From assembly GCA_964035775.1 (NCBI GenBank), contig OZ038313.1, positions 16,301,760 through 16,365,759 of the forward strand: a stretch of DNA of 64,000 bases. Direction: 5' to 3'. The notes under the pieces were generated by a model. The model did no database searches and was not told the DNA's origin. It worked only from the letters and a program-made list of their open reading frames with translations. Within the stretch, counting starts at the first letter, position 1, and each line of letters starts with the position of its first letter. A program made the position numbers and the translations under genes. This stretch comes from Osedax frankpressi (taxonomy: Eukaryota > Annelida > Polychaeta > Sabellida > Siboglinidae). Shown piece after piece: positions 33,779 through 47,329 of the stretch.

Positions 33779-34277
33779 TTAACCCTTTACCTCCCAACGG
33801 AACTAACCTGCATTCTCCCAACGCTCGATGTTGAAATATTCATTTTAAAATGCTTATAACTCAATAAATACTTATCCGAATATTAAATTCTAAGCACATA
33901 TTGATAGATATTTTATTTATCTATTATAATGAATAAAACACAAATAGCCTTATATTTTATTTATATAGCTATTACAAAAAAACGCAGGTTTCAGTAAAAA
34001 TATTTATTTGGATTTCGAAAATGTTCATCATGCTTATTATAATTAAAGATTGTAATTAAAATGTTTAATTTAAAAATATACTTTGTATTTTAAATTTGTT
34101 TCTATACTATTTCAATATGATAACATCCAAGCCCTGTCACTCTCGTATTTTTGCGTATATAAACAAATAATATAATGTAAATATGTAATGTAAATATCAC
34201 GTGATTGCTTGGATGATTTTTCGCAGCTAATTCAATAAATATAATAATAAAATATTTTAATTAATTATAATTTTATA

Positions 34278-36075
34278 ATGTTTAAACAAAGTAAGGGATG
34301 CAGATGTTCTGCTATTAATTGCAATGGTTATTCTGCTATAAGTGAATACCCGTTTTACAGATTTCCATCCAACAAAGAAAGGTAAAGTAATTGAATAATA
34401 TAAGAAATAATGTCAGCAAAATATAAATTTGTATCTATATGAATCAAACTTATACTATATAATGTTATTTAAATACAACTATATAAATACATACATACAT
34501 ATATATAGTACAGGTTATAATATATACATAATTATTGTATAATGATATATTTTTATATAATTTAAATATAAGTATTATAAATTTAGATAATTCATATTAC
34601 CTCATACACTTGAATAATTATATATACTAATTTATTAAATATGTTTAATGTTTATAATATTTATATATCCTAATATTATTAGATGTACAAAGTGGGCCAT
34701 AAATACACGTAATTTAGTGTTAATACAATATGTAAAACATAATGGAGCAAATGATTTACGAAATCATCGAATTTGTGGCAAACATTTTGAAGACTCACAA
34801 TACACTAATGGAGAAAGGTATATTATTTTATATATATGCATCTAATTTGATTATATAAACCATCCTGTTTCTAATTTATAAATTAGAAAAAGATTGAATA
34901 CTGATGCTTATCCAACGAAATTTGGCATTCCAAATCCTCCACCAGCTATAAAAAAAAGACGTATCATAATAAAAAAACTCATCCAATAAAGGTATATATA
35001 TATATTTACAAATATTAATTTATTAATATGAACTATATAATAATATATACAATAAAATTATTCAATTGCAGATTTTTCTGATAATGAAGACACTGATACA
35101 TGTGAAGAAGAGAACTGTATTGAAAACAATGATGATGATATCTTTATAGCACGAAATAGCCTTATTCAATTGAAGAGAATTGCTGCTCTATCTGCAATTG
35201 ATTCGTATGAATTAATGTTAGAAAAAAAAGATTTACCATGTAAAAAAAATTTACCATGTATTATCGGATGGCTGAATAATATAAAAACAATTACATCTTT
35301 ATTTAATAATTTAAAAAAATATCACAATATCAAAGAATTTAATACTGGAAAGTGCAATCAAGACTTTGTTGAAAATTTCTTCTCGAGAATGCGGAGTGGT
35401 GGGTGAAATCGAGTAAATCCTTCAGCTTCAGAATTTTCATCTGAATTCCTCAAAGTCCATATAAATGAATTATTTACGAAAATAGATGGTACAAACTGCG
35501 AAATTGATCCTGGAGATTTTTTGATAAAATTGGATGAGATGAAAATAAATATATCAGATAAAACATTTACAAGTACACAAATGATATTAACAGAAGATGT
35601 AAGAAAATTAAATATGAATGAAAAGAATGCCGTGGTTACATTAGCCGAGGAAATTGGGCTACATGCACTACACAAATATCCATGTAAATACTGCCTATTA
35701 CTATTATTTAAAGAAAAAATTGCAAAAGTATTTGGATGCGAACTGGTTTATACGATGAATTTAAAAAAGAATAATGCACAAAATAACATACCGACTTCAC
35801 ATTTTATAGAATATATAAGAAAATTAGAAACTGTGTATCATAATAATATTTTAAATATATTACATGGAAAAGAAGTATGTAAAACATTTATCAATATTGT
35901 ACACTCGAATAATATTTATTTTAATTTCTGTTGTGATTGTAATAATACTAATGATTATGTTATTTGTTTATTTTTAAATTATCAATTTAAACATTTGTTA
36001 TCAAAAGACAATTTACTTTACGATGAAGATACAGAGAAAAAATGTAGAAAATTATTAATAATAAAACATATATAA
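34278..36075 (+). pseudogene. THAP-domain / P-element (THAP9)-like transposase remnant
   Basis: THAP domain in exons 34278-34381, 34683-34817 and from 34887: CRCSAINC, YPFYRFP, RCTKWAINTR, ICGKHFEDSQY, then DAYPTKFGIPNPPP, which supplies the C2CH zinc ligands and the closing AVPT-like box. A further exon from 35072 has an acidic stretch, then GKCNQDFVENFFSRMRSGG and VNPSASEF, matching the C-terminal part of P-element/THAP9 transposases. The RNase H catalytic region between is missing: only about 90 residues separate the halves. The frame is broken near 34970 (poly-A slip) and by TGA at 35404-35406, after which it stays open to 36075. It sits wholly within the piggyBac ends. Confidence 0.75.
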
Positions 36076-36841
36076 ATAATAGTTAAAATACCTTATTTGT
36101 TTAATTATTAGGTCAATTATATATATCATATAAATTATCTTTATATATACAAAGTATATTAATATATATATATAGTATATAAGTTTAAGCTCTGCGTATT
36201 TAAAGTATTTATATAATGATAATTTTTTAAAACCTATAATTACTTAGATAATTAGTCATTACAAGTTCATTTAAAGAAATTTTAATTATATATATAACAA
36301 TTTAAATAACTACAATAATATTATAATTATATTATTAAATAAGTAATAAGTTTTCTGATATAATACATACCTTTAATTGTTAGTATCATGAGTTATCCAA
36401 ATAATTGTAAATTAAATCTATTAAATCTCGGGATAACATAGGAATTAAATTGTCAATATTTATTAATTATTAAAATTATAAGCCTTAAATCCTTAAATTA
36501 AAAAAAATTACATAACATAAGTATGATTTTTAATGTAATAATAATTTATAAACATTCTATTAGATTTACTATAATTCTATAATAATTATGCATATATTTA
36601 ATAATATATATATTTATATATATACAAGAATATATAATTAAACTATTGTCATTAATAATAATTAATAATAATATTAAAATTTTAAAACAGTTAATACAAT
36701 TGAAAATATATTGAAATGTTACAAATAAGAATGGTTGATTTATTTGCAAATATTTAGAATTTGATTCCTTGCTATATTATATAAATTTGTTATTATAAAC
36801 TTTTATTTTTACAATTCAAAATATATATAATTTCATTATAG

Positions 36842-37178
36842 ATTGAGTTGGATGATTCTTTTACAGTATCCGATAATGAATATTTATGTAAAAAAGTGAA
36901 TCTTCGCATTCTTCAAAATGTATAGAAATTTCTTCATCACCTAAAGCGAAGAAACTTAAATTTGATAATAAATGTCCTCCCGTAGGATGGCCTTATAATC
37001 TAAATAATATAATCCATACTAGAAAAACATATAACCCATACTAAGAAATATACCTTTTACCTCAAATACTGGACTAACAGACTTATTTGATAACTGCACT
37101 ACTGAAGCCGATTTCTTTCTAAAAAATGTTACCAAATATATGATAAGTTACATTGTAGAATCAGCAAATGAATACTAA
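36842..37178 (+). pseudogene. piggyBac transposase N-terminal fragment
   Basis: Begins with an acidic DDSFTVSDNEY stretch and a Ser-rich linker, then from 37044 RNIPFTSNTGLTDLFDNC and EADFFLKNVTKYMISYIV, ending ESANEY. This matches the start of the piggyBac DDE transposase domain (Pro-Phe, Gly, DYF-like and ETN-YA-like positions). It ends at TAA 37176-37178. The frame is shifted once between the acidic and catalytic pieces. Everything C-terminal of this is absent. Confidence 0.75.
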
Positions 37179-37944
37179 ATGCGATACTAAAAAAATCTTC
37201 ATTTACTACTTTTTTCTCTGAAATACTCTTTTTTTTCTATAATATTTAATTAATTAAAATAATTATTATAATATTCATTTATATATCTTATTTATGTATA
37301 ACATAAGTTTTAGTATTAATAATAGAATAACATATTTAACAAATCAACAGATTATTATTGGACATTTTTTTTTAATAAAATGTTTAAAAATTTTTTTATA
37401 AATTAATAAAATATATTTAATTAATTAAAATAATTATTATAAGTGTATAATATTAATTAATATATATTATTCAAGTGTAACCCAAGTTGTAATATTAATA
37501 ATAGCATATTTATATTGGTAAATAGTTATTTCAATAGTATTAATTATTCTAATAATTTGGATAATTTCCAAAATATAAACTCGTAACTTTTTTAATACAA
37601 TCAACATATAAAAGTTAAACTATTATATTACTATTATAATGGTATTAAAAAAGTATGAGTTAATTTATTAATATTATATACATTAGTTATATTATTCAGT
37701 ATAATATATATTATTTTTTATTTAATCAATAATATTTAATTAACTATACATCATTAATATGAATTTCATTAAAAAGATAATTAAATTATCTTTAAAAATA
37801 TGATAACTTATAATTATCGATTATTATTATTTGAAAATGTAAAAGTATGTTATGTGAGTAATAGTATACATTTATAATAAATATAATAATCGCTGGGGAA
37901 AATAGTGCATACTTTTGAAAAATCCGTGGGAGGTAAAGGGTTAA

Positions 37945-40259
37945 ACAATTAGCTTGGTGAAAAATAATTTTTAATATATTTTATAAATAATATTCTATTA
38001 TTATTTTCACGAAATCACGATGAACCTACCTAATCTTAGCTTAATTTATTTATTGGTATTGATAGACTGTGAACTGCTGATTTGTTCACATATAATATAT
38101 TGAATTTGTGTGCAATTTTCATGACTTTGTGGTTCATATATGGTTGATTTAAATATTATAGAAGTCAATATGGCTTTTATATGTTACACGTAGACATTTC
38201 CAAATATATACCGTAAAGATAACAAATAAGAATTTCCGCATATTATTTTATTTTCACATTAATTTAAAAGAAAATATTGGAAAAATGCGTTTACTATAAT
38301 AAAATGTTTCATACAATCTTATGTACCATATAGGGCATATTAACATAATATATAAAGTAATTACCACGTCCATTGGACGTTGCCGTAAACAGTTGTTAGC
38401 AAATCTGTTCGATGATTTTATAGTTAATAATAATCCAATCCCTCATAGTATATAATATCCATATATTATTTAAATACTAATATGTGTTCATAATAAAAGA
38501 TAAATACGTTGATAAATAGAAATATCCAATATCTTATCGGTAATCTTGGGTACAATGCAACGATTAAAAACATATTATTATATGTATTACTATACTTGTT
38601 AATATATTTAAGAAGTGTATATATTTATAATAAAGTTTAAATGTTTGTATTTAATAATAAATCATATATGAACAATCAAAAGAAAAATGCTTAATTCGGT
38701 AATATTGTTTAATATAATATTACAATATTTATATATTATTTACACTTCGGATTCAAATAAATAATCAGTTTTTATTTATAAATCACTTAAATTGATAATT
38801 AAATAAAAATATATATTTTAAAACTATATATTTATATTAATAGTACCCGCAGATATTTCCAAATATATTTTATAAAGATGATAAGAATAATTTTAATGTC
38901 ATAAACAAATATACATTTTCCAATATTATTTTTCTATATCATTGTTGAAAAATAAAATAATATAGGAAAAATACTTATTTGTACTTATTTAACAAAATTA
39001 AAATTTATCATAATAATATTAAAATAGTGTTTTTAAAATGTAATTAAAATAATGAACATAGAAAACGTTGTCATATAAATGAACTGTATATTACTTACGA
39101 TTTACGATTAACTTTATAAAAATATTAATTTCTATCTATTAATATGTCTTATATTTATACAACAATATTACTAAAACTAATGTAAAACTATTACATAATG
39201 AAGTATTATCTATTTAATACAATAATAAAATACTAATTTAGGGAACTCATGAAAAAATCTCTCTCTCTCTCATTCTCTCTCTCTCTTTCTTAAATGATGA
39301 CACTTTAAGAACAATTCTCATCAGTTGATAGAAGGAAATATCAAATTTATTTATTAATGAAAGCACGTATAATATTTCACGATAACGTTAATACCATAAT
39401 CTAACAATATACCTCAAATAATCCTTAGGTAAACGAGAATAGTTATGGTTTAGAACATTATATAACAGAATAAATCATATTCGCAATCCAAGTAAATACC
39501 TATGATTATTGTAATAAGAAAGTTCAATCATAAATTAAATTTATATTTTTCTTCTTTTGTATTGAAAATAACGAAAAAATTGTATTGATATTGTCGCAGA
39601 TATGCTTCTAATTGCATACATCACTATAGTGGTACTATAGATATAGCTATAGCAGGATTTAATTTTTGTTATTTAACTACTAATTAAAAATCGTGAGCAC
39701 TATTCATTTTTTTAAATATATTCAGATATAATATATCAAAATAACAAAATCTAATTATTTTCTTCTTGAATATATTTCTTTTGGCATATAGGAAAATACA
39801 TTTAAGTTAGAATTTCTATCCAAGATTCCAATTTATTTGCAACCGGTACTTATATTATTATTCCTGAATAAATATAAAATATCTTTATATATATAAACGT
39901 AACTATATCGATAAGTTAACCTAACATTCTTAGTTGTTGAATTTAATTATATTGTATGTGTTTAAATATAGTTAACATAAAATAAAGGTCCTATATGTCC
40001 GGGTATATATTTTTACATTTATTCTAATTTCATTCTCTATATTTTTTAAATGAATTCTTTTATTGTTCTTATAATAATATTTCAATATTGCTATGTTATA
40101 TTGTATTATATTCATTTCTATAGATTCCATTATGACTTTAAAAAACTACACGTTTATAAATTTTCAATAATTGATTGGATACATATATATAATATTATAT
40201 GTTAATTATGAATACATTTAAGATATATAATTTAATATACATATATATGGCTAGAGATG

Positions 40260-40291
<32 letters not shown>

Positions 40292-40325
40292 CTACCTTAT
40301 AATTGTTATTACTATTATATATTAG

Positions 40326-40395
<70 letters not shown>

Positions 40396-40513
40396 CTTAT
40401 TTCATACAATGCTATTATTATTATCATGATATATTATATCTTGCTGATATACATATTCATTATATGAAAATATTTAAATGATATATGCCTTGAATATATT
40501 TGTATTGTTTATG

Positions 40514-40550
<37 letters not shown>

Positions 40551-40729
40551 TTAAATATTGCTTGCAAGTACATTGGTGATTAACTACACCGATATGTCCA
40601 TTATTAATATTAGCCTGTTTGTTCATTGCTTAATCATCTACTTCCAAATCCCTATAACATGAATGAGAAACCAATGATGAAGTAATGCTAAAGACATAGG
40701 CGGCAACAACCCGTGTAGATTTAATTAGA
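37945..40729. other. AT-rich intergenic stretch with (AT)n microsatellites
   Basis: No convincing exon except the weak candidate at 38368-38404 mentioned with the membrane-protein gene. A (CT)n run lies at about 39259-39290. (AT)n runs lie at about 40262-40290, 40327-40392 and 40516-40548. Confidence 0.5.
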
Positions 40730-40960
40730 CGCAGGGGTCGGCGATTTCGGATTACAATCGCTAGTGGGCGTGTCATCGTCCGACCGAACTGACAGGTCGG
40801 TCAAGGGTGGTCTGTCGACGACGTGGATGGTGTGGGAGTTTCCGGTGACGCCCCCGCCCCGGTATATAAAGCCCGCTACCGACTTCTCAACGTCACCGCT
40901 AGGACACCTCTTTCTCTCCGGCTCCCCAGCGATTCTCTCGTTAATTGGCGGCTGTTAATC
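40730..40960 (+). promoter_or_regulatory. TATA + GC-box core promoter of the LDLa-protein gene
   Basis: A 230-bp CpG-rich island in otherwise AT-rich DNA. It holds GTGGGCGTG at 40764-40772 (KLF/EGR-like), TGACG followed by CCCCCGCCCC at 40846-40860, and a textbook TATATAAA at 40863-40870. Transcription would start near 40895-40900. The 5' UTR looks spliced: an acceptor TTCTAG at 41346-41351 precedes the coding ATG at 41377. This is the clearest core promoter in the window. Confidence 0.7.
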
Positions 40961-41376
40961 CGAGGGTTACGCAACACGATTACACAATAAAGTGCCGTTA
41001 GATCGTTGTTTTATAATATTGTAATCAGATACGCATTTAACTATTATTTATATAATAATATTTATGATATATGTATAAATGGGTTAATTGTAAAAATTAT
41101 ATACTATAGCATGGGTATCATAATATATAATTTTATTATTATAAATTATATTAAAAATTAGAAATAATAATACTTAAAACAGTATACATCTTTATTATAA
41201 TAATATATACTATATATATAATAAACTGTTATATCATTTAATATAATATATTTCACTATTACGACAATTTATAATTTAATTAATTTTTCACAAATGTATA
41301 ACACATATTTATTTAACGCGTTCGCAATCTGATCACCAGCGTTTATTCTAGGACATCAGTGAACCGTGAACATACC

Positions 41377-42789
41377 ATGCTAGCCTATGCACTACTACTC
41401 GGCGTCGTACTTTGCCGGCAAATCACATTCGCCGAGTACAGGGATCCTAAGTACAGGACATCTAATGTTAGTCGTTATTACGCGTGTTAGGAGAATGGCC
41501 ATACACCATACGCCATACACCGTATGGCGTACGCTATCAATATTAGATATTCTAGTCTACTATATTATATTTAAGTGGATTTTTCGTAAACAATAGAAAG
41601 GGCAAATTTTAATAATAAATAGAACTGAGTGGGATATTCAGAGAATAAACGATGTTGTGTATTACTAAGGTATACGCTATTCTGTGTATGAATCTGAATA
41701 TATATATATATATATATATTGATATAGAATAAAGATAAAATACATCAGACATGAAAAAAAAATATGTAATAGTTTTAGGAAAACGGTTCTTGCAGTATAA
41801 TTATATAATACTATGTTATCTAATACGAATTCTGTAGGAGTATCGAATACGGTATTCATTATATAATAATGATTACTATATATATATAACAATTATTTAA
41901 ATTTAAAAAACTGAAATACGTAAATTCCGAATCATTACTTTTAGATACAAAAACACATCATAATATATATTAAATTATATGTTTATATAACTATAAACAT
42001 TAGTATACTGTACTTTCATCAAATAGTTGTCAAGCGAAATATGTCGTACACATAGTAAGGTAATAATTTCACATATTACAATAGAGTTATCAATATTATC
42101 ATTACCTACATTATCTATATCCGTGTCCGTTTTTTTTGTTATGTGTATTTCTTAACAGTTTTCCTATTAATAGAAACTCTATATCGAACAGTTATTTCAT
42201 TATATTATTAAACATATTCATTTAATTGTAATAATTATTAAAACATAATATATATATATATATATATATATAACTCATAGTCTTTACAAATAAGATATAT
42301 AGTAATAAACAACATATTTAAACAACACTCTTGATAACACTCTTATATCGAATTAAAAAATATTTATATCTTAATGCGATATTTAATTACTTATTATTAT
42401 TGTGTGGGATATTTATAAAATAAATTAAATATTAAAGATGACCAAATGATATTTATTCTTCGATTTAAATTCATTAAAGTAAGAAGCATGACTGTATAAT
42501 TTGTTATACTTATATCGATATATACATATATCGATTTATAATATATATGATGTCTCTGATATAGATCCATAAATTAAAATTATGAATAATAATATTAAAT
42601 GCAATGCCTATTCCTATGATTATGAATAATTTATGTCAATTACGATTTATAATTTTCTAAAATAATAATTTATCATGTAATTACTAAAAATGACAGTTGA
42701 ATTCAAACGACTTCGCCCACCATTTATTCGTACGTCATACTAGGAATCGGTTTAGGTCTACATCACATCTTGGTTAGATAAGTGCGTAC

Positions 42790-42861
<72 letters not shown>

Positions 42862-44234
42862 TACATCATTAATCTAATATAAGCAAATGCAATAAACAAT
42901 TATATCTATAAAATTGTAATATATATAAATTTATATATATTTTATTTTATATTATGATTTCAACTTTACAGATATAACATTTAAATATTACTATTAATTA
43001 CAATATTAATATACTACATAACATTATGGTAATATAAACGTATAGTTATTTTATATTGCTATACTAATTTCCAGTATATAATATATGGTAATAATTATGT
43101 AAAATCAAGCTTAGAAGAAAAGTCGGCTACAAATAACATACATTAATTCGAAATTGTAAGGATTATTTTTATAAGTTGTATCTTTATAGAATTAATAATA
43201 TTCAATCTAATTTCTTCTGGTAATTTGTATCGCCTTCCTATTAAATTATAATATCTAATAATGATTGTATTTAAAGGAAGTTTATATTATACATAATTAT
43301 GTTATATTAGTTTAGATTGGTTAAATAGAAGATATATAACATATTGAATTACTTTATATTAGGCTGACCCATATGGCATATAGTTCTCTTGTGGCATTAC
43401 ATTACCATGTGAAATTAGTAATCTTATTATACATTATTATCTGATATTAAGTTTAAAATGTATTGATTTAACGGTTATTGAGAATACACCATAAAGGGTT
43501 AGAAGATATTTTTAACAATGATCTATATCAATCATCGTTCCAAAACACTTAGTAGAATGTCATATTAATATCAATATGTTTAAATATAGGATATTTTTTT
43601 TTCTAAATTCTGATTCTTAGCTGCTTTCTCTCATAGTTTACATATTTCCAAACCGCCAAATATTGTTTCTAAAATAAATAACTGTAATATCTAAATATAA
43701 ATTATACAATAATATATAACTGTAATATCTAAATATATATTATACAATAATATATAACTGTAATATCTAAATATAAATTATACAATAATATATAACTGTA
43801 ATATCTAAATATAAATTATACAATAATATATAACTGTAATATCTAAATATAAATTATACATCCAAGAAAGTCATTATTTTATTTTCTATTTATAAACATT
43901 TACTCTCTCTCACTTTCTTCCACTCTAATACATAGGGTAGAATATTAGATACGATTAATATGGTTTAGGTGAGGTTATATTAAATAATAAAACCTCTAGC
44001 CACTGAAAGTAGCTAAAAGCGAGTAGAAAAATAGAAAGAATTTCTAGCCAATTTAGTTGTTGGAAAATAAGAGTATTCCTATAGGATACATATACATATG
44101 TATACACATGTAATCTTTTGTTATTTGTTAATTAGTTGATATATTATTGTTTCATATATATAATATAAATAGTATATTCTAATAGTTATAAATACAGTAA
44201 GTAAATTATATATAATATATATATATATATATAA

Positions 44235-44265
<31 letters not shown>

Positions 44266-46116
44266 GACTATAATATATATACATAATACTTTATATGTAT
44301 AACCATATATGGTAACTATAGTTATATATTATTTATATACTATTTATATTTTACATTATATTAACATATATAAACTATGGTATAATTATAGTTTTTGATT
44401 CAATATTACTTTAAATTATTAGCGTTAATGTATTCACTAATTAAACATTATTATAAAATGTCAACGTTATTAGTTTGTCCGCGGGCTGAAGATGGAAGAG
44501 AATTGTTCAGATGTCCGGACAGGTCTAGTCTGTATTCTGATAAACCGGTATTGTATTATATTACTTATTCAGTATGTTGATTATATACAATACATTATAT
44601 ATATACCTTAATAGAAGTAATATATATACAATACAATATATATACCTTAATAGAAGTAATTTAGTTCAAGCACATTAATTTGCGTTTGATCAAATACTCA
44701 ATATTAATTAGATACAACTAATGTAGCATCATATACTATTATATGGCATAGTCTACGATAGTTTTGGAATAATCTCTACTTTTATTTTCTCCCGTATCTC
44801 AGTATAAGCTCCACTATAATAAATCCCTTAATTCCCTGGATAAACCGTGCGTATGAATTAACAGCTCCTTTGTATCAGTTAATATCCCTATTAGGTACGT
44901 GTAATGTTCGTTATATGCACGACGTTCATGGAGCGAATGTGTATAGTCGCTTGATCCGTATTGCGTTGATGGTATTATTTATAAAGTCCATGGTAAAAAT
45001 AGATATACGTTTATTTTGTACATAATTAGATAGCTACATATAGTTACAGTAGTTCACATAATGACTAAATGTAATATATTAAATTACAATTTAAATCGTG
45101 TATTTACATATATCAGACTATTACTGAAGATTATTATTAATAAACTATGCAAATATTTTAAGTTGTTGTAAATCCATGAGTATATCCAATTTCTAAAGCA
45201 TTAAACATGGTAATATGCTACACGTATGTTATACACTGCAAATGTATGTTATAATGATTAACCATATTTAGGGTAGCGAACACTGTATCGACGACGCCGA
45301 ATTGTGTAACGGAAGATTCGATTGCCCTGGCGGTGAAGATGAAAGCAGAACCGGGTGTTTGTTCTATCGTGCGGTGGGTAAACTGGTTGGCTTTCTACCG
45401 TTCTACTGATTTTATTTTGTTTCTTTTTCCATTAATTATGATGCTTTTCTAATATATTAATTAACTGTTTATATGTATTGGCTTTCTAAATGTCTTAGTA
45501 ACCACGCTTCTCTATATATAGTATGCTATATATACCATATATGGTATACAATAAACTTATTTTATTATTATAAAAGTATATATAATAGCTATATTATAAT
45601 ATCAATTTAAAAGTAGATATGGAGGTAACATGATTATTGCATGTATAATATTTCTCTGTATGTTTTATATTTATATGTTCTAATATTCTGCAAGAATTTC
45701 AAGCCCGGCAATATTCCAAATATATTTGTAAACTTGTAAATTTTCTATTCGTATTTCTAAAATTCTTCTTATGGATCTAATTCTATAAAGGATTTCATAT
45801 CTCGAGAATATTATAATCTTATTATAACATAAAAGATGATTTCCCGCATTAGTATAAACTAACCACATGGTAATATATATTAATAATATTGTAATATCAT
45901 ATATATGGATACATCTTCATATATAACTTAGTATACATATGGTTATTAATATTATTGGTAATAATGTATTATGTACTGGTGATTATTATATAATAATAAT
46001 AATATTCATTTTTATTAACCAAACTTCGATAAAAAATATAATTTCCTTTACCGCAGATCAGTACGTATATGAACATCTTAGAAAGACACGTATTGGAGCA
46101 TGGCGAAACTCAGTAA
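41377..46116 (+). CDS. Small secreted LDLa-domain protein, possible neuropeptide-type precursor
   Basis: Exon 41377-41466 encodes a signal peptide (MLAYALLLGVVLC) and EYRDPKYRTSN. LDLa exons are 44474-44547 (CPRAEDGRELFRC) and 45272-45373 (HCIDDAELCNGRFDC, GGEDES, GC): six Cys, with an unusually long second loop. A last exon, 46057-46116, reads ISTYMNILERHVLEHGETQ and stops. The signal-peptide exon ends in phase 0 but the first LDLa exon needs phase 1; a candidate small exon at 42697-42733 (LNSNDFAHHLFVR) would fit. The plan of signal peptide, short linker, one LDLa and a short helix ending near HG resembles insect prohormone-4 (IDLSRF-like) precursors. The LDLa call is firm; the rest of the model and the peptide idea are inference. 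Confidence 0.55.
41509..41531. repeat. Perfect 10-bp stem hairpin
   Basis: TACGCCATAC, loop ACC, GTATGGCGTA, about 40 bp after the donor of the signal-peptide exon. It is preceded by further CATAC words. This is a stable structure in the first coding intron. Confidence 0.7.
42797..42853. repeat. (AT)n microsatellite
   Basis: Uninterrupted TA run of about 55 bp in an intron of the LDLa-protein gene. Similar shorter runs lie near 41698, 42250 and 44216-44270. Confidence 0.9.
43680..43866. repeat. 38-bp tandem repeat, five copies
   Basis: Unit begins AACTGTAATATCTAAATATA and ends TTATACAATAATATAT. Copies are nearly identical, in an intron of the LDLa-protein gene. Confidence 0.9.
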
Positions 46117-47329
46117 CAAAAATGCATTCCACCGACCTACAAAATAAATTATATACAATTATTTGATACAATTTTAATTTAGTTTTCAGCAATTTATATA
46201 TATATATATAATAAATAGAAGATTGGAAATATCAATTTTATGTTTATATTTAGATTTCTTGTTTATTTTATCACATCTATCAAAATATGTGTTCTTTTTT
46301 AAATACAACCTCAATAATATTCTTAATTAATATTTAATTTTGTTTTCTGATTTCAAGCATAGAGGATGTCATAAAATTAGCTATAGCTAAGTCGGAATTT
46401 CATGAATAATATTCTCCTTTCATTCCGGCAAAAATATACAATATTAAAATTACAAATACAATGATTTAGATTGTTTTCCACGTGATATCATCGGGAGGTT
46501 GCTGTATATTATTGTAATAAGGATTTGCTCTTCATTGAAGTATAAAGTCCACACAAACATAATCATCGATAACATGTGTCACCTTCATTAAATTATAAAT
46601 ATTAGGAAAAGTTGTATTTGTGTAATGATTTGGATATATTTTATATAGGTGTTACAATCTATAATATTATGTAGATATAGGGAGTCAAAATTAGAGCACG
46701 TATGCGCTTTGTTATGTCCAAATAACAGTATATGGCAAGATAAGTATTTTGATTTTATGATTAATAAAAAGATGGGCATCGGAGCTATTAGCTATTCGAG
46801 AACTATTCAACGCATTACTTAAATAGCATTACATGAATATCCAATGCTTAAAATCGACTCTTTAATAAAAAATAAAATACTCTTTAATACTGGGTGAACG
46901 ACAATTGGTAATTAAATGAAGGAATAGAAAATTAAAATAAATAATATAAATATAAAAACGAATACGTATAATAAATGTAGATGTAATAAAATCATAAAAT
47001 TTGTAAATGTAAAAATAAGATAGTAAAACTAAACCGCAAAAAATGGTACTTTTAAATGAAAAATGAATGTAAATATTAAAGGGAACAAATTAAAATAGAA
47101 ATGTTGTATATAAATAGAAAATATAGCACAGCTATATACACTGTAATAGGGTGGATCACTTTTTCAGATTTAACTGGATTATTTTTAATTTAAATTTTGA
47201 ATTTTTTTCATAAAAAACACTTAGAAATCGATGATGATAAAAAGTAACGATAATATGTTCAAGTTGGATTTAATGTTAAACGATTATTGTAATGCATATG
47301 GTTCTTTATCATAGTAATTAATGTGTAGT
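46117..47329. other. AT-rich 3' flank of the LDLa-protein gene
   Basis: No exon or element recognised. The right part (from about 47150) may be the 3' tail of the minus-strand LINE. Confidence 0.45.

Larger units (their letters stand above)
33779..37944 (+). mobile_element. TTAA-flanked piggyBac-type DNA transposon with THAP cargo
   Basis: Both ends read TTAA-CCCTTTACCTCCCA facing inward: left TTAA 33779-33782 and repeat 33783-33796; right repeat 37927-37940 and TTAA 37941-37944. The match continues with a similar CGGA. TTAA target sites and CCC-starting ends are the mark of piggyBac elements. The 4158-bp interior holds a THAP/P-element-like gene remnant on the left and a short piggyBac transposase N-terminal piece on the right. 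The piggyBac catalytic core and C-terminal Cys-rich domain are not present, so this copy is non-autonomous. Confidence 0.85.

Noticed and set aside
35358-35675. Minus-strand 105-codon frame
   Set aside because: Shadow of the P-element-like coding remnant on the plus strand.
40764-40958. Open frame through the promoter island upstream of the LDLa gene
   Set aside because: It runs across GC boxes and the TATA box; it lacks homology and is explained by GC-rich promoter sequence.
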